A stretch of DNA of 64,000 nucleotides from UBA7657 sp049652985. Lineage in GTDB: Bacteria > Pseudomonadota > Alphaproteobacteria > Micavibrionales > Micavibrionaceae. Of the stretch, positions 43,398-52,237 are shown piece by piece; within the stretch, counting starts at the first letter, position 1, and each line of letters begins with the position of its first letter. The position numbers were made by a program, and so were the translations under genes. Under the pieces are notes generated by a model that worked only from the letters and a program-made list of their open reading frames with translations, was not told the DNA's origin and did no database searches. The DNA is taken from positions 310,001-374,000 of the forward strand of contig JBASFK010000001.1 of NCBI GenBank assembly GCA_049652985.1, given 5' to 3'.

Positions 43398-45471
43398 GGC
43401 AAAACTGAAGAAAATACTGGGCGATATCCAGCCCCCCGCCCCGGATGAAAACGCCCGCAAAGCCGCGGTCAACCTCGCCGTGGCCGAATTCAAAGCCGTT
43501 GAAAATAAACGCAAAAACACCGCCCAAGGAATCTCCCTGTTTGGTCGTCTTACCGGTAAGACAACCCAGACAAGGAGAGATCCAATGCAACAGAAATCGA
43601 AACAGAGACTTATGTATGGCGGCATGGCGACAGCCATGGCCGTTGTTTTAATCGTCGGCGTTACCGCCCAACAGACGATGATTAAAAGCAAAGAATTTGG
43701 CACCCAAACTATGCTGGCAACGACCGACGTCGATGCTGCCATCGCGATGGACTCGCTGGCTGATACGAACGAAGCCGCGCCACCACAGGAAATGGAACGC
43801 GCCGAAGCGCTGGCCAGCGCCGTGCCTTCTCCCATGCCCACACCAATGGGCCCACCCGTCGGCCGCCTCACCGTCACTGAACAAGCCGCGCCTGTCGCCA
43901 ACTACGCCACATCCCCACGCGCAAAAGTCGCGCGCGGTTTCGCGGGCGCAGGCGCTGCCAATCAGGCAATGATGGCGGAATCCATGCCTTATGCCCCACC
44001 TCCCGGCATAGCCATGCCGCTGCCCGAGCCGATGCCGCCGCAATATTATCAAGAAGAAGGCCGCGATAAATTCCAGGACTTCAAACCGAACCCGGTCAAA
44101 CTCGTTGGCGATGAACCAGTCTCGACCTTCTCCATCGATGTCGATACGGCCTCCTACAGCCTCGTGCGCCGCGAACTCAACAACGCCATCATCCCCAACC
44201 CCGACGCCGTGCGCATCGAGGAACTGGTGAATTATTTCGACTACAACTATCCCCTGCCCGAAACGCGCGAGCAACCCTTCAAACCCACGGTCACTGTCAC
44301 CAACAGCCCGTGGTCGAAGGATAAAAAACTCGTCCATATCGGCATCAAGGGCTTCGACATTCAGACCGACAAAAAACCGCACAGCAATCTCGTGTTCCTC
44401 GTCGATGTTTCCGGCTCGATGGACAGCCCCGACAAGCTGCCCCTCGTGAAATCCTCGCTGAAAATGCTGCTCGACACGCTGCAGCCCGATGACACGGTCG
44501 CGCTCACGGTTTACGCCGGTTCCGCCGGAACGGTTCTCGAACCCACGAAAATCTCGGACAAGAAAACCATCCTCAACGCTATCGATAACCTCAACGCGGG
44601 CGGCTCCACCGCCGGCGCGGCCGGGATCGAGGAAGCCTACCGCCTTGCCGAAAAACATTTCGACAAGGAGGGCGTTAATCGTGTGATTGTTGCCACCGAC
44701 GGCGATTTCAATGTCGGCGTCTCCAGCGACGAAGACCTGAAAACCATCATCGAGAAAAAACGCGAAAGCGGCATCTTCCTCTCGGTGCTCGGTTTCGGCC
44801 TCGGCAATCTGAATGACTCGCTGATGCAGACCCTCGCTCAGAACGGCAACGGCACCGCCGCTTATATCGACACGATCAACGAGGCCCGCAAAGTGCTGGT
44901 CGAGGAAGCATCGAGCACGCTCTTCCCCATCGCCAAGGACGTGAAAATCCAGGTCGAATTCAATCCTGAACTGGTCCAGGAATACCGCCTGGTCGGCTAC
45001 GAAACCCGCGCGCTGAACCGCGAGGATTTCAACAACGATAAAATCGACGCGGGCGATATCGGCGCGGGCCACACCGTCACGGCGATCTATGAAATCACGC
45101 CGGTCGGCGCTGCGCCCTCCATCGATCCCTCGCGCTACGCCGCTAAAAAAGAAGCTGCAAAACCTGAATCCGAATTCTCTGGCGAACTCGGCTTCCTGAA
45201 AATGCGTTACAAACTCCCCAGCGGCACGGAATCAAAATTGATTTCGACGCCGATCTCGTCAGCCGCCGACACTGCACCGAATAGCGACGTGACATGGGCC
45301 ACCGCCGTCGCCGGCTTCGGCCAGCTTCTGAAAGGCGACACGCATATCGGCAGCTTCACTTACGATGACGTGATCAAGATGGCGAATGAAGCGAAAGGCA
45401 CCGACGAATTCGGCCAGCGCGCGGAATTCATCAACATGGTCCGCAACGCGAAAGTCGCCGCAGGAAAATAA
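43390..45471 (+). CDS. Membrane-anchored VWA-domain protein (YfbK-like), possible anti-sigma
   Basis: The 693-residue product has a cytoplasmic N-terminal region of about 75 residues and a membrane helix (residues about 77-93). A Pro/Ala-rich stretch, a YfbK N-domain (PVSTFSIDVDTASYSLVRRE), a VWA domain with LVFLVDVSGSMDSPDK near residue 340, and a YfbK C-domain follow. AAGGAG lies seven bases before the ATG within the sigma gene. The cytoplasmic segment next to an ECF sigma factor suggests sigma binding, with the VWA part as an envelope sensor. Sigma binding is inferred from coupling and topology. Confidence 0.85.
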   Translation: MDEAKLKKILGDIQPPAPDENARKAAVNLAVAEFKAVENKRKNTAQGISLFGRLTGKTTQTRRDPMQQKSKQRLMYGGMATAMAVVLIVGVTAQQTMIKSKEFGTQTMLATTDVDAAIAMDSLADTNEAAPPQEMERAEALASAVPSPMPTPMGPPVGRLTVTEQAAPVANYATSPRAKVARGFAGAGAANQAMMAESMPYAPPPGIAMPLPEPMPPQYYQEEGRDKFQDFKPNPVKLVGDEPVSTFSIDVDTASYSLVRRELNNAIIPNPDAVRIEELVNYFDYNYPLPETREQPFKPTVTVTNSPWSKDKKLVHIGIKGFDIQTDKKPHSNLVFLVDVSGSMDSPDKLPLVKSSLKMLLDTLQPDDTVALTVYAGSAGTVLEPTKISDKKTILNAIDNLNAGGSTAGAAGIEEAYRLAEKHFDKEGVNRVIVATDGDFNVGVSSDEDLKTIIEKKRESGIFLSVLGFGLGNLNDSLMQTLAQNGNGTAAYIDTINEARKVLVEEASSTLFPIAKDVKIQVEFNPELVQEYRLVGYETRALNREDFNNDKIDAGDIGAGHTVTAIYEITPVGAAPSIDPSRYAAKKEAAKPESEFSGELGFLKMRYKLPSGTESKLISTPISSAADTAPNSDVTWATAVAGFGQLLKGDTHIGSFTYDDVIKMANEAKGTDEFGQRAEFINMVRNAKVAAGK

Positions 45472-45473
45472 CC

Positions 45474-46487
45474 CTAGCTTTTAACAAGCCCGGCCCCGAA
45501 ACGGGCCGGGTTTATTTTTTGCACAACAGCTGCCGGAAACGGCAATGGCCGCTCCAGAATCATATTCGTCAAAATATGCGCCGCCGCGATACTCGACACA
45601 ATCCCGTGCGATCCATGCCCGGTCGACACAAAAACATTATCCCGCAGCCGCCCGACAACCGGGAAATGATCCGGCGTTGTCGCCCGCACCGCCGCGCGCT
45701 GGCCTGTAATCTCCAGCCCGTTCGCCAGCTCCGGTGCCACCCGCACTAATTTCTGGATATTGTCGTGATCGTCATCACCGATAATCTGGTCATGATCCAG
45801 CCAGCGCTGGAACGTCGCACCCACAGCATGAACGCCGCGCTTCGCGGGTGAAAAATACCCGCCGTAACACAGATTACATTTCAGTTTCTCCGACAACCCC
45901 GTCGCTTTCACTTCCGTCATTTGCCCGCGCACCGCCTTCAACGGCAACCCAGACGTCGCCATCCCCGCCGCGACGATAACCGCATCCGCCTGCAGATCGC
46001 TCAAATTCGTCACCTTCATATTGAACTTCACCGCCACCTGCGACGCATACGCCGCACAAAGCTTCTTCGGCGACACCGTGCCCGAATCCGCCAGGTACAG
46101 CGCGTCATAACCAACCTCCACACCCGCAATCTCCGAAGCCTCGCCCCGCTTCACAATCCGCATGCTTCCCTTCGGCCAGCCCCAGTTCTTCACCGCCTCA
46201 GAAAAACGCTTCGCCCGCACCTCGTCCGTTATCAAATGCAGCGCCCCGCATCTGTTCCACTCAATGTCGCGCAATTGCTCGAATGCCTTCAGCGCCAGCG
46301 GAAATGCGTCGCTATAATATCCCCGCTCCGCCGACAGCCGCGGGTTATAAAGCCCAATCGAATTGCCTGACGCCCCCGGCGCGATCTCTCCCGCCGCCTC
46401 ATATATAATCGGCTCCGCCCCCGCCTGCCTCAGCACCCAGGCGCAAGCCGTACCCGCGAGTCCCGCCCCGATAATCGCCACTTTCAC
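45474..46487 (-). CDS. mnmC: FAD-dependent tRNA cmnm5U oxidase (MnmC C-terminal type)
   Basis: The 337-residue DAO-fold oxidoreductase has the dinucleotide site AIIGAGLAGTACAWVLRQAG, GASGNSIGLYNP and the C-terminal DHFPVVGRLRDNVFVSTGHG block. It matches the C-terminal half of bifunctional MnmC, which removes the carboxymethyl group in wobble-uridine modification of tRNA. The methyltransferase half is encoded by the next gene upstream, with ATGA overlap of start and stop. The 3' end contains a terminator for the convergent VWA gene. Confidence 0.88.
   Translation of the reverse strand: MKVAIIGAGLAGTACAWVLRQAGAEPIIYEAAGEIAPGASGNSIGLYNPRLSAERGYYSDAFPLALKAFEQLRDIEWNRCGALHLITDEVRAKRFSEAVKNWGWPKGSMRIVKRGEASEIAGVEVGYDALYLADSGTVSPKKLCAAYASQVAVKFNMKVTNLSDLQADAVIVAAGMATSGLPLKAVRGQMTEVKATGLSEKLKCNLCYGGYFSPAKRGVHAVGATFQRWLDHDQIIGDDDHDNIQKLVRVAPELANGLEITGQRAAVRATTPDHFPVVGRLRDNVFVSTGHGSHGIVSSIAAAHILTNMILERPLPFPAAVVQKINPARFGAGLVKS
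45489..45520 (+). terminator. Terminator of the sigma/VWA operon inside mnmC
   Basis: CCCGGCCC (45489-45496) and GGGCCGGG (45503-45510) form an 8-bp stem, followed by TTTATTTTTT on the plus strand. It lies 17 bases after the VWA stop codon and within the antisense 3' end of mnmC. Confidence 0.8.
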
Positions 46488-47143
46488 AGCTTCATCCCTT
46501 TAATCATGTGCCACTTAGTTCCATAACCTTTGATACGTTTCACATCGAACCCCGCCGCCCGCAGGCCCCGCCTGACAAATCCCGCCGCGGTGAATGTCGC
46601 AAATGTCGCCCCCGCGTTGCTCAGCCGCGCCATATTTTGAAAAATTGTTTCCGTCCACATCTCCGGGTTTTTCCTCGGCTTGAACCCGTCCAGAAACCAG
46701 CAATCTATTTTCTTATTTATCTCCGGCATCGCCGCATTCACATCATAAAAAATCAAAGTCAGTATGCAATTCTCACTCATCGCGATACGATGCGTCCCGG
46801 AAATATTATCCGGATATTTCTCCAGCAGCGCCTTAAGCTCCCCCGGGAATTTTTTCCGCCACGGCTCCAGCGCGTTTTCAATCTCCTCCCGCGTCAATGG
46901 AAATTTCTCGACCGAAATAAAATGCAGTTTGCCGCCCGCATTCGTCTCATTCCATAACCGCCACGCGCATAGAAAATTCAGCCCGGTCCCGAATCCCGTC
47001 TCAAAAATCGTAAATCCTTCCCGCCTTTGCCACCGCTCCGGCAGGTCGTTCCCCTCAAGGAACACATATTCCGTCTCCGCAAAGCCGTTTTCTGCGGAAA
47101 AATACACGTCGTCGAACTCTTTGGACCTTGGCGCGCCCTTCAT
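46484..47143 (-). CDS. mnmD: tRNA nm5U methyltransferase (MnmD, MnmC N-terminal type)
   Basis: The 219-residue product has the SAM motif FTIFETGFGTGLNFLCAW and the active-site segment DCWFLDGFKPRKNPEMWTET of the MnmC N-terminal domain, then AGFVRRGLRAAGFDV. It methylates 5-aminomethyl-2-thiouridine at tRNA position 34. ATG 47143 is chosen because the longer frame lacks family sequence. In E. coli this and the oxidase are one protein; here they are two overlapping genes. Confidence 0.88.
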   Translation of the reverse strand: MKGAPRSKEFDDVYFSAENGFAETEYVFLEGNDLPERWQRREGFTIFETGFGTGLNFLCAWRLWNETNAGGKLHFISVEKFPLTREEIENALEPWRKKFPGELKALLEKYPDNISGTHRIAMSENCILTLIFYDVNAAMPEINKKIDCWFLDGFKPRKNPEMWTETIFQNMARLSNAGATFATFTAAGFVRRGLRAAGFDVKRIKGYGTKWHMIKGMKL

Positions 47144-47185
47144 TTTGTTCCATATATCAATATTGGCGAGTAAAAAGGAATAAAA

Positions 47186-49243
47186 ATGGCCCCCCCTGTT
47201 ACAGATAACCCCCTTCTTAAGACTTCCACGCTGCCCAACCACGCGCCCCCCTTCAGCAGCATCCGGACCGAACATTACATGGAAGCCGTCGAGGCGGGCA
47301 TCAAACAGGCCCGCGCGGAAGTCGATTCCATCAAAAACAACCCCGCCGCTCCCGATTTCGAGAACACCATCACCGCGCTTGAAAATTCATCCGAACTGCT
47401 CGGTACGGCCACGACCATATTCTACAACCAGCTCGCCTGCATGGGCGGCGACGATCTCCAGGACCTCGCCGATAAAATCGGGCCCGTCGCTTCGAATTTC
47501 TCCACCGACATCATCCAGGACGAAAAACTCTTCGACCGCGTCAAGGCCGTGCATGACCGTATGCACGAATTAAAACTCACGCCCGAGCAGAAAACCCTCC
47601 TCGACGATACCTACAAAAGCTTCGTGCGCGGCGGCGCGCTCCTGGGCAGGGAACAAAAACAACGTTTGCGCGAAATCAGCGAGCAACTCTCCGTGCTCAG
47701 CCCGGTTTTCTCCAACAATTCGAAAAAATCCGCCGAGAAATTCGAACTCGTCGTCGCCGATAAAAACGACCTCGCCGGCATGCCGGACATAGCGCTCGAA
47801 CAGGCCGCGCACACAGCCGAAGAACGCGGCTACAAGGGCAAATTTCTCATCACCCTCGATATGCCGAGCTACATCCCCTTCATCCAGTACGCCCACAATC
47901 GCGAACTCCGTGAAAAAGCCTGGCGCGCCTTCGCCTCCCGCGCATGGAAGGATGAATTCGACAACACCGAAAACGTTCTCAAAATGGTGCGCCTCAAGCA
48001 TGAACGCGCCAATCTTCTCGGCTACAAAACCCACGCCCATTACGTGCTCGAGGAACGCATGGCCGAAAAACCGGAAACGGTCATGGAATTCCTCGAAAAA
48101 ATGAAAAAATCCTACCGCCCCGCCGCGCTGAAGGACCTCAAGAATCTGCAGGCCTTCGCGCGGGAACAGGGGCTGAAAGACGACCTCAAACCCTGGGACG
48201 TCCCCTATTACGGCGAAAAAATGAAGGAAGCCCTGTTCAAATTCTCATCCGAGGAACTGCGCCCCTATCTGCCGCTCGACAACGTCCTCAAAGGCACGTT
48301 CCAGCATTTCAGCAAACTGTTTGGCCTGAAATTCGAAAAAACCGATAAATATCCCAAATGGCACCCCGACGTTCAGGCCTTCGACGTCGTGAACGAAAAA
48401 GACGGCTCGTTTGTCGGCACTTTCTACGCCGACTTTTACCCCCGCAAGGGCAAGAAAGACGGCGCATGGAAAACCAGCTACCGCGACCAAGGGCTTTTCC
48501 TCGGTCGTATCGAGCGCCCGCTCGTCGCCATCGTCTGCAATTTCACGAAACCGACCGGCACCGCACCCTCTCTGCTCAGCCACGACGAAGTCGTCACGCT
48601 GTTCCATGAAATGGGCCACGCCATTCACGCCCTGCTATCGAATGTCACCTACCGCTCCCTCTCAGGCACCAGCGTGCTCTATGATTTCGTCGAACTCCCC
48701 TCACAAGTCCAGGAAAACTGGTGCTACGAGAAAGAAACGCTCGATCTTTTCGCCGCGCATTATCAAACGGGTGAAAAAATCCCGACCGACCTCATCGAAA
48801 AAGTCCGCAGCGCCATGAATTTCATGGTCGGCTGGACCGGCCTGCGCCAGCTCAACTTCGCCCTGCTCGACATGGCCTGGCACGCGCAGGACACCAGCAA
48901 AATCACCGACGCCGCCGCGTTCGAGGACGCCGCCTGCGCCGACACCACGCTGTTTCCACGCATGGCGGGTCCGTCATCCAACGCCTTCACGCACATCTTC
49001 GGCGGCGGTTATTCGGCAGGCTATTACAGCTATAAATGGGCGGAAGTTCTGGACGCCGACACGTTCGAGCTCTTCAAGGAACGCGGTCTCTACGACCGCA
49101 AAACTGCCGACGCCTATAAAAACGAAATCCTCTCGCGTGGCGGCAGCGAACATCCCAAAATTCTATATAAGCGTTTTCGCGGCCGCGACGCCGATCCCGA
49201 TGCGCTTCTGCGCCGTGAAGGCTTACTGCCGAAGGCCGCTTAG
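47186..49243 (+). CDS. M3 family oligopeptidase / dipeptidyl carboxypeptidase
   Basis: The 685-residue zinc peptidase has the HExxH site in VTLFHEMGHAIHALL (near residue 475) and YRSLSGTSVLYDFVELPSQV just after, typical of Dcp/OpdA proteins. AAGGA stands before ATG 47186. It degrades short peptides in the cytoplasm or periplasm; no signal peptide is visible, so cytoplasmic action is likely. It is divergent from mnmD and overlaps the convergent arginase gene by 21 bases. Confidence 0.93.
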   Translation: MAPPVTDNPLLKTSTLPNHAPPFSSIRTEHYMEAVEAGIKQARAEVDSIKNNPAAPDFENTITALENSSELLGTATTIFYNQLACMGGDDLQDLADKIGPVASNFSTDIIQDEKLFDRVKAVHDRMHELKLTPEQKTLLDDTYKSFVRGGALLGREQKQRLREISEQLSVLSPVFSNNSKKSAEKFELVVADKNDLAGMPDIALEQAAHTAEERGYKGKFLITLDMPSYIPFIQYAHNRELREKAWRAFASRAWKDEFDNTENVLKMVRLKHERANLLGYKTHAHYVLEERMAEKPETVMEFLEKMKKSYRPAALKDLKNLQAFAREQGLKDDLKPWDVPYYGEKMKEALFKFSSEELRPYLPLDNVLKGTFQHFSKLFGLKFEKTDKYPKWHPDVQAFDVVNEKDGSFVGTFYADFYPRKGKKDGAWKTSYRDQGLFLGRIERPLVAIVCNFTKPTGTAPSLLSHDEVVTLFHEMGHAIHALLSNVTYRSLSGTSVLYDFVELPSQVQENWCYEKETLDLFAAHYQTGEKIPTDLIEKVRSAMNFMVGWTGLRQLNFALLDMAWHAQDTSKITDAAAFEDAACADTTLFPRMAGPSSNAFTHIFGGGYSAGYYSYKWAEVLDADTFELFKERGLYDRKTADAYKNEILSRGGSEHPKILYKRFRGRDADPDALLRREGLLPKAA

Positions 49244-50167
49244 AATTGCCATGAGCAAATCCTTGAGCAGCGCATATGTTTGCTCGGCGCCGGGCAGCGC
49301 CGGGTTAAATTCAACGATTTCGACCATGTCGGGCTGGCGTAAATTCGTCAGATGATCGAGCGCCGCCAGCATTTCCTCGCGGTTGAATCCGCCCAACTCG
49401 GGCGATCCCACAGCCGGCGCCGCCGCCGGGTCGAACGCATCGAGATCGATCGACAGCACGAGGTAATCAATATTTTTTGAAATGCTCTTCAGTGCCTTCG
49501 CAAACACCTTCTTCATGTCTGCGCCCGAAATATCTTTCATCGACAAGGCATGAATGCCGAGATCCGAGATCCGGCGGTTCTCTTCACGTTCCGTACTGCG
49601 CAGGCCCAGGTAAATAATATGCTCGGGCCGCAGCACCGGGCTCGCTCCGCCGATGGTGACGAAATCCTCGTCGCCCAGCCCCAGCAGCGCCGCCAGCGGC
49701 ATGCCGTGATACGCTTTCGACGGGCTGGTCTCCGGCGTATGGATATCCCCGTGTGCATCCACCCAGATAACGCCGATGCGCCCATGCGCATTCTTGGCGC
49801 GCGCAAACCCGGCAATACTGCCCGCCGCCATGGAATGATCGCCGCCCAAAGTCACGGGCACGGCACCGCTTTTCACGGCGCTTTCAACATCGTTGGCAAT
49901 AGAGCGGCAATTCTCCAGGACGATTACCCGCCGCTCCGGACTGCCTAGCGCAGGCAAATTCGGACGAACCTTAAGCTCTTCCTGGTAAAGCGCTGCCGGA
50001 TCCTTGAACCACGTAGCCTGCAGACCGCCGGTACCGAGTTCACGCTCCAAACCGTGATTTTTCATTTCCACAGGGCCGCGCTCGCTTCCCGCAATTTGCG
50101 CCCCCGCGCCGCAGACGGAAGGGATCAGGCTGATTTGTTTTTTCTGCTTGGCAGTCTTGTCGCGCAT
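49223..50167 (-). CDS. Arginase/ureohydrolase family protein
   Basis: The 314-residue enzyme has the binuclear Mn ligands of the ureohydrolase fold: GGDHSMAAG, IWVDAHGDIHTP and LSIDLDAFDPAAAPAVG. The N-terminal GSERGP segment and the overall pattern suit arginase, which splits arginine to ornithine and urea. The second motif reads DAHGD rather than the DAHAD of most arginases, so agmatinase- or formimidoylglutamase-like activity cannot be excluded. Confidence 0.88.
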   Translation of the reverse strand: MRDKTAKQKKQISLIPSVCGAGAQIAGSERGPVEMKNHGLERELGTGGLQATWFKDPAALYQEELKVRPNLPALGSPERRVIVLENCRSIANDVESAVKSGAVPVTLGGDHSMAAGSIAGFARAKNAHGRIGVIWVDAHGDIHTPETSPSKAYHGMPLAALLGLGDEDFVTIGGASPVLRPEHIIYLGLRSTEREENRRISDLGIHALSMKDISGADMKKVFAKALKSISKNIDYLVLSIDLDAFDPAAAPAVGSPELGGFNREEMLAALDHLTNLRQPDMVEIVEFNPALPGAEQTYALLKDLLMAILSGLRQ

Positions 50168-50181
50168 TAGCCCGCTTTATA

Positions 50182-50226
50182 TTATGAAAACATAAATGGA
50201 ATTTCTGCCTATAGCATGAGGCAGAA
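50182..50226. promoter_or_regulatory. Two palindromes upstream of the arginase gene
   Basis: TTATG-AAAA-CATAA (50182-50195) ends 15 bases before the arginase ATG. TTCTGCCT (50203-50210) and AGGCAGAA (50219-50226) form a second dyad with an 8-base loop. Neither has a T-tract, so they look like operator sites rather than terminators. The regulator is unknown. Confidence 0.35.
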
Positions 50227-50277
50227 TGTGTAAGTTTGGGGTTTATTCGAAGGGAAATAAAGAGTTTTCGACCCTTT

Positions 50278-50553
50278 TCAGGCGCAGGCACCGCAACCTG
50301 GGCCGGTCATGCGGCTCTCAAGCATGGCGATTGCCTTCTTGGTCATGGGCGCCTTGTAACCGGCCAGTGACAGGCTGCGGGCCCGCTGGGCGAGCGTAGA
50401 AGCGCCGATTTTGAAGGAAATGCCGTTTTTGGCGGAAGCTTCGGAAAGCGTGAACACGGCCATAAAACCAAGCGGATCCGCGTCGCAGGACTCTATCGTC
50501 ACCTCGCGGATGTCGGATTCCCAGTTCTCCGGTGAATAAAAAGAGTAGTTCAT
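50278..50553 (-). CDS. Hypothetical 91-residue protein
   Basis: From ATG 50553 the product is a small soluble protein without signal peptide, ending in GPGCGACA with two cysteines. The middle has a helix-forming QRARSLSLAGYKAPMTKKAI segment. No family was recognised. It stands alone between the arginase and CheD-like genes on the same strand. Confidence 0.6.
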   Translation of the reverse strand: MNYSFYSPENWESDIREVTIESCDADPLGFMAVFTLSEASAKNGISFKIGASTLAQRARSLSLAGYKAPMTKKAIAMLESRMTGPGCGACA

Positions 50554-50653
50554 GCTAATCCCTGACACGTGCGCGCTTGAGAAAACGCTTGTAATTTAAA
50601 GGTATCTTACAAGGTTGGAGCGGTGCAAGAAAAAATCAACTGTGCCGGGAATT

Positions 50654-51274
50654 TTATTTTGAAATTGTCCTCTCCGCGTTCTGCATTGCGGAAAAATCCG
50701 TTGCGCGGCGCAGCACCATGCGCACGGCACGCCCCGTGGAAGGAAAAAAGTGAACGCGGCGCACGTACGAACCGCCAAGATCCTCGTTCAGGACGCCCAA
50801 ACCCTTCCGCGTGATATATTCTCTCACAAAAATGTAATTTTTTGTGCCAGCGTCCCGCTTTTCCTCGCCGGGCATCGTGCCACCACCAATCAGGCGCATC
50901 TGGATACGGTGCTTGCCCGCACCGCGCTTTTTCATCTCGGTGATGCAGTCCTCGACTGGTTTTATAGCGTGGATGCGTGATTTTTCGTCACCCTGCTCGA
51001 AATGAGGAAAAGTCTCCAGCAAGGCAGGCGGAACCAGCACATACCCCATCGCCCCGATCTTGAGCTCCGTATCATGCATGGTCACCAGCACCCCGCTGCC
51101 CACATTGGCCACGTACATCACCCCGCTCCCGTCCCCGCACAGGACCTCCCCAGGCTCCAGTATCATCGGCTGCGCCTCGAACTGGGCGTTGAAATAGGCG
51201 TCGGAAGCCGAGCCCATGCGCCGTTCAGGACGGGCAGTTGAAGAGTCAGGACTGTCTTTGTCGTTCGGGCTCAT
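50654..51274 (-). CDS. CheD-like protein lacking the catalytic residues
   Basis: The 206-residue product has the CheD fold signatures: VANVGSGVLVTMHD, LKIGAMGYVLVP, KHRIQMRLIGGGTM, AGTKNYIFVREYITRKGLGV and DLGGSYVRRVHFFPSTGRAV. Family enzymes deamidate or demethylate chemoreceptor glutamines with a Cys-His-Thr triad (C27, H44, T21 in Thermotoga). Here the aligned positions are Gly61, Tyr78 and Val55, so deamidase activity should be lost. No chemotaxis genes are nearby. It may keep a binding role; the gene itself looks intact and is three bases from the upstream hydroxylase gene. Confidence 0.82.
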   Translation of the reverse strand: MSPNDKDSPDSSTARPERRMGSASDAYFNAQFEAQPMILEPGEVLCGDGSGVMYVANVGSGVLVTMHDTELKIGAMGYVLVPPALLETFPHFEQGDEKSRIHAIKPVEDCITEMKKRGAGKHRIQMRLIGGGTMPGEEKRDAGTKNYIFVREYITRKGLGVLNEDLGGSYVRRVHFFPSTGRAVRMVLRRATDFSAMQNAERTISK

Positions 51275-51277
51275 TTT

Positions 51278-52219
51278 CTAGGAAACCTTCGCCAGCATGA
51301 TTTCTTCCGGTGTACGGGTGTTATCCGGATAGATAGCCTGGATTTGCGCGCGCCTTCTCTGGCTCAGGAACGGCCACATCAACTGGTGTTTGAAGAGCGG
51401 TGGCATATATTCCGGGATACCGATGAATTTCGGCGGTCGCTTGCTCGCGCTGTTATAATACGTGCCAAACAACAGGTCCCAGATCACAACATTCTCGCCG
51501 TAATTCATATCGCCCTCATCGAGATTCATCGAATGATGCCAGCGATGCACGCCCGGCGTCGCGAAAATATAATCCAGCCACCCAAAACGCATCTCGACAT
51601 TGCAATGCGTCAGCACGCCGACATAGGCCGTCACGATACTCGCCCACTGCACGACCTCCAGCGGCGCACCAAGCGACAACAAAACGCTCATGCCAAGCAC
51701 GATCTTCCACACGGAATCCATGAAATGAAAACGCCCCGTGTTAATCACCCACAAACGCCGCACGCTGTGATGAATCGCGTGGAGCCGCCAGAACAATGGC
51801 CATTCATGCGAAATACGGTGCGCCCAGTAAAGCCCGAACTCCGCCGCGACAACGCCAAGGCTTGCCTGCGCCCACATCGGCCAGTCGCGCGGCCAGATGC
51901 TGTATCCCGTTTCCGTTACTGGCTTGATAAGTTCCGCAAGCCCCAGCGCGCCGCTGAAAATCATGATGCCCTGCACCGTGCCCTTGCTGGTGAGCGTATG
52001 CGCGATATTCGCGAATGTCTGCCCGTCATTCTCCAGCCATTCTTTTTCATGCGGCATCCAGCGCTCAAGAAAAATCAGCGCCGTAATCAGGAAAATATAG
52101 GCAATGTTGAAATAAATGATCGGGTGCCCCACGGAAAACCCATACGCCGAAACACCGAGGCAGATCGCCATCAGCCCCGGCCACGAAATCCAGGAAAAAA
52201 TGTATTTAGAGCTGTTCAT
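51278..52219 (-). CDS. Sterol desaturase / fatty acid hydroxylase family protein
   Basis: The 313-residue membrane-bound di-iron protein has the His clusters WAHRISHEWPLFWRLHAIHH and GVHRWHHSMN with several membrane helices before and between them. It oxidises or desaturates a lipid substrate that cannot be named from sequence. Its stop is three bases from the start of the CheD-like gene. Confidence 0.9.
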   Translation of the reverse strand: MNSSKYIFSWISWPGLMAICLGVSAYGFSVGHPIIYFNIAYIFLITALIFLERWMPHEKEWLENDGQTFANIAHTLTSKGTVQGIMIFSGALGLAELIKPVTETGYSIWPRDWPMWAQASLGVVAAEFGLYWAHRISHEWPLFWRLHAIHHSVRRLWVINTGRFHFMDSVWKIVLGMSVLLSLGAPLEVVQWASIVTAYVGVLTHCNVEMRFGWLDYIFATPGVHRWHHSMNLDEGDMNYGENVVIWDLLFGTYYNSASKRPPKFIGIPEYMPPLFKHQLMWPFLSQRRRAQIQAIYPDNTRTPEEIMLAKVS

Positions 52220-52237
52220 CCCGGCCTCGATTTTGCC

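Noticed and set aside
43648..45072. A 474-codon minus-strand open frame
   Set aside because: It lies wholly opposite the VWA-domain gene, whose protein shows clear domains; the antisense product shows none.
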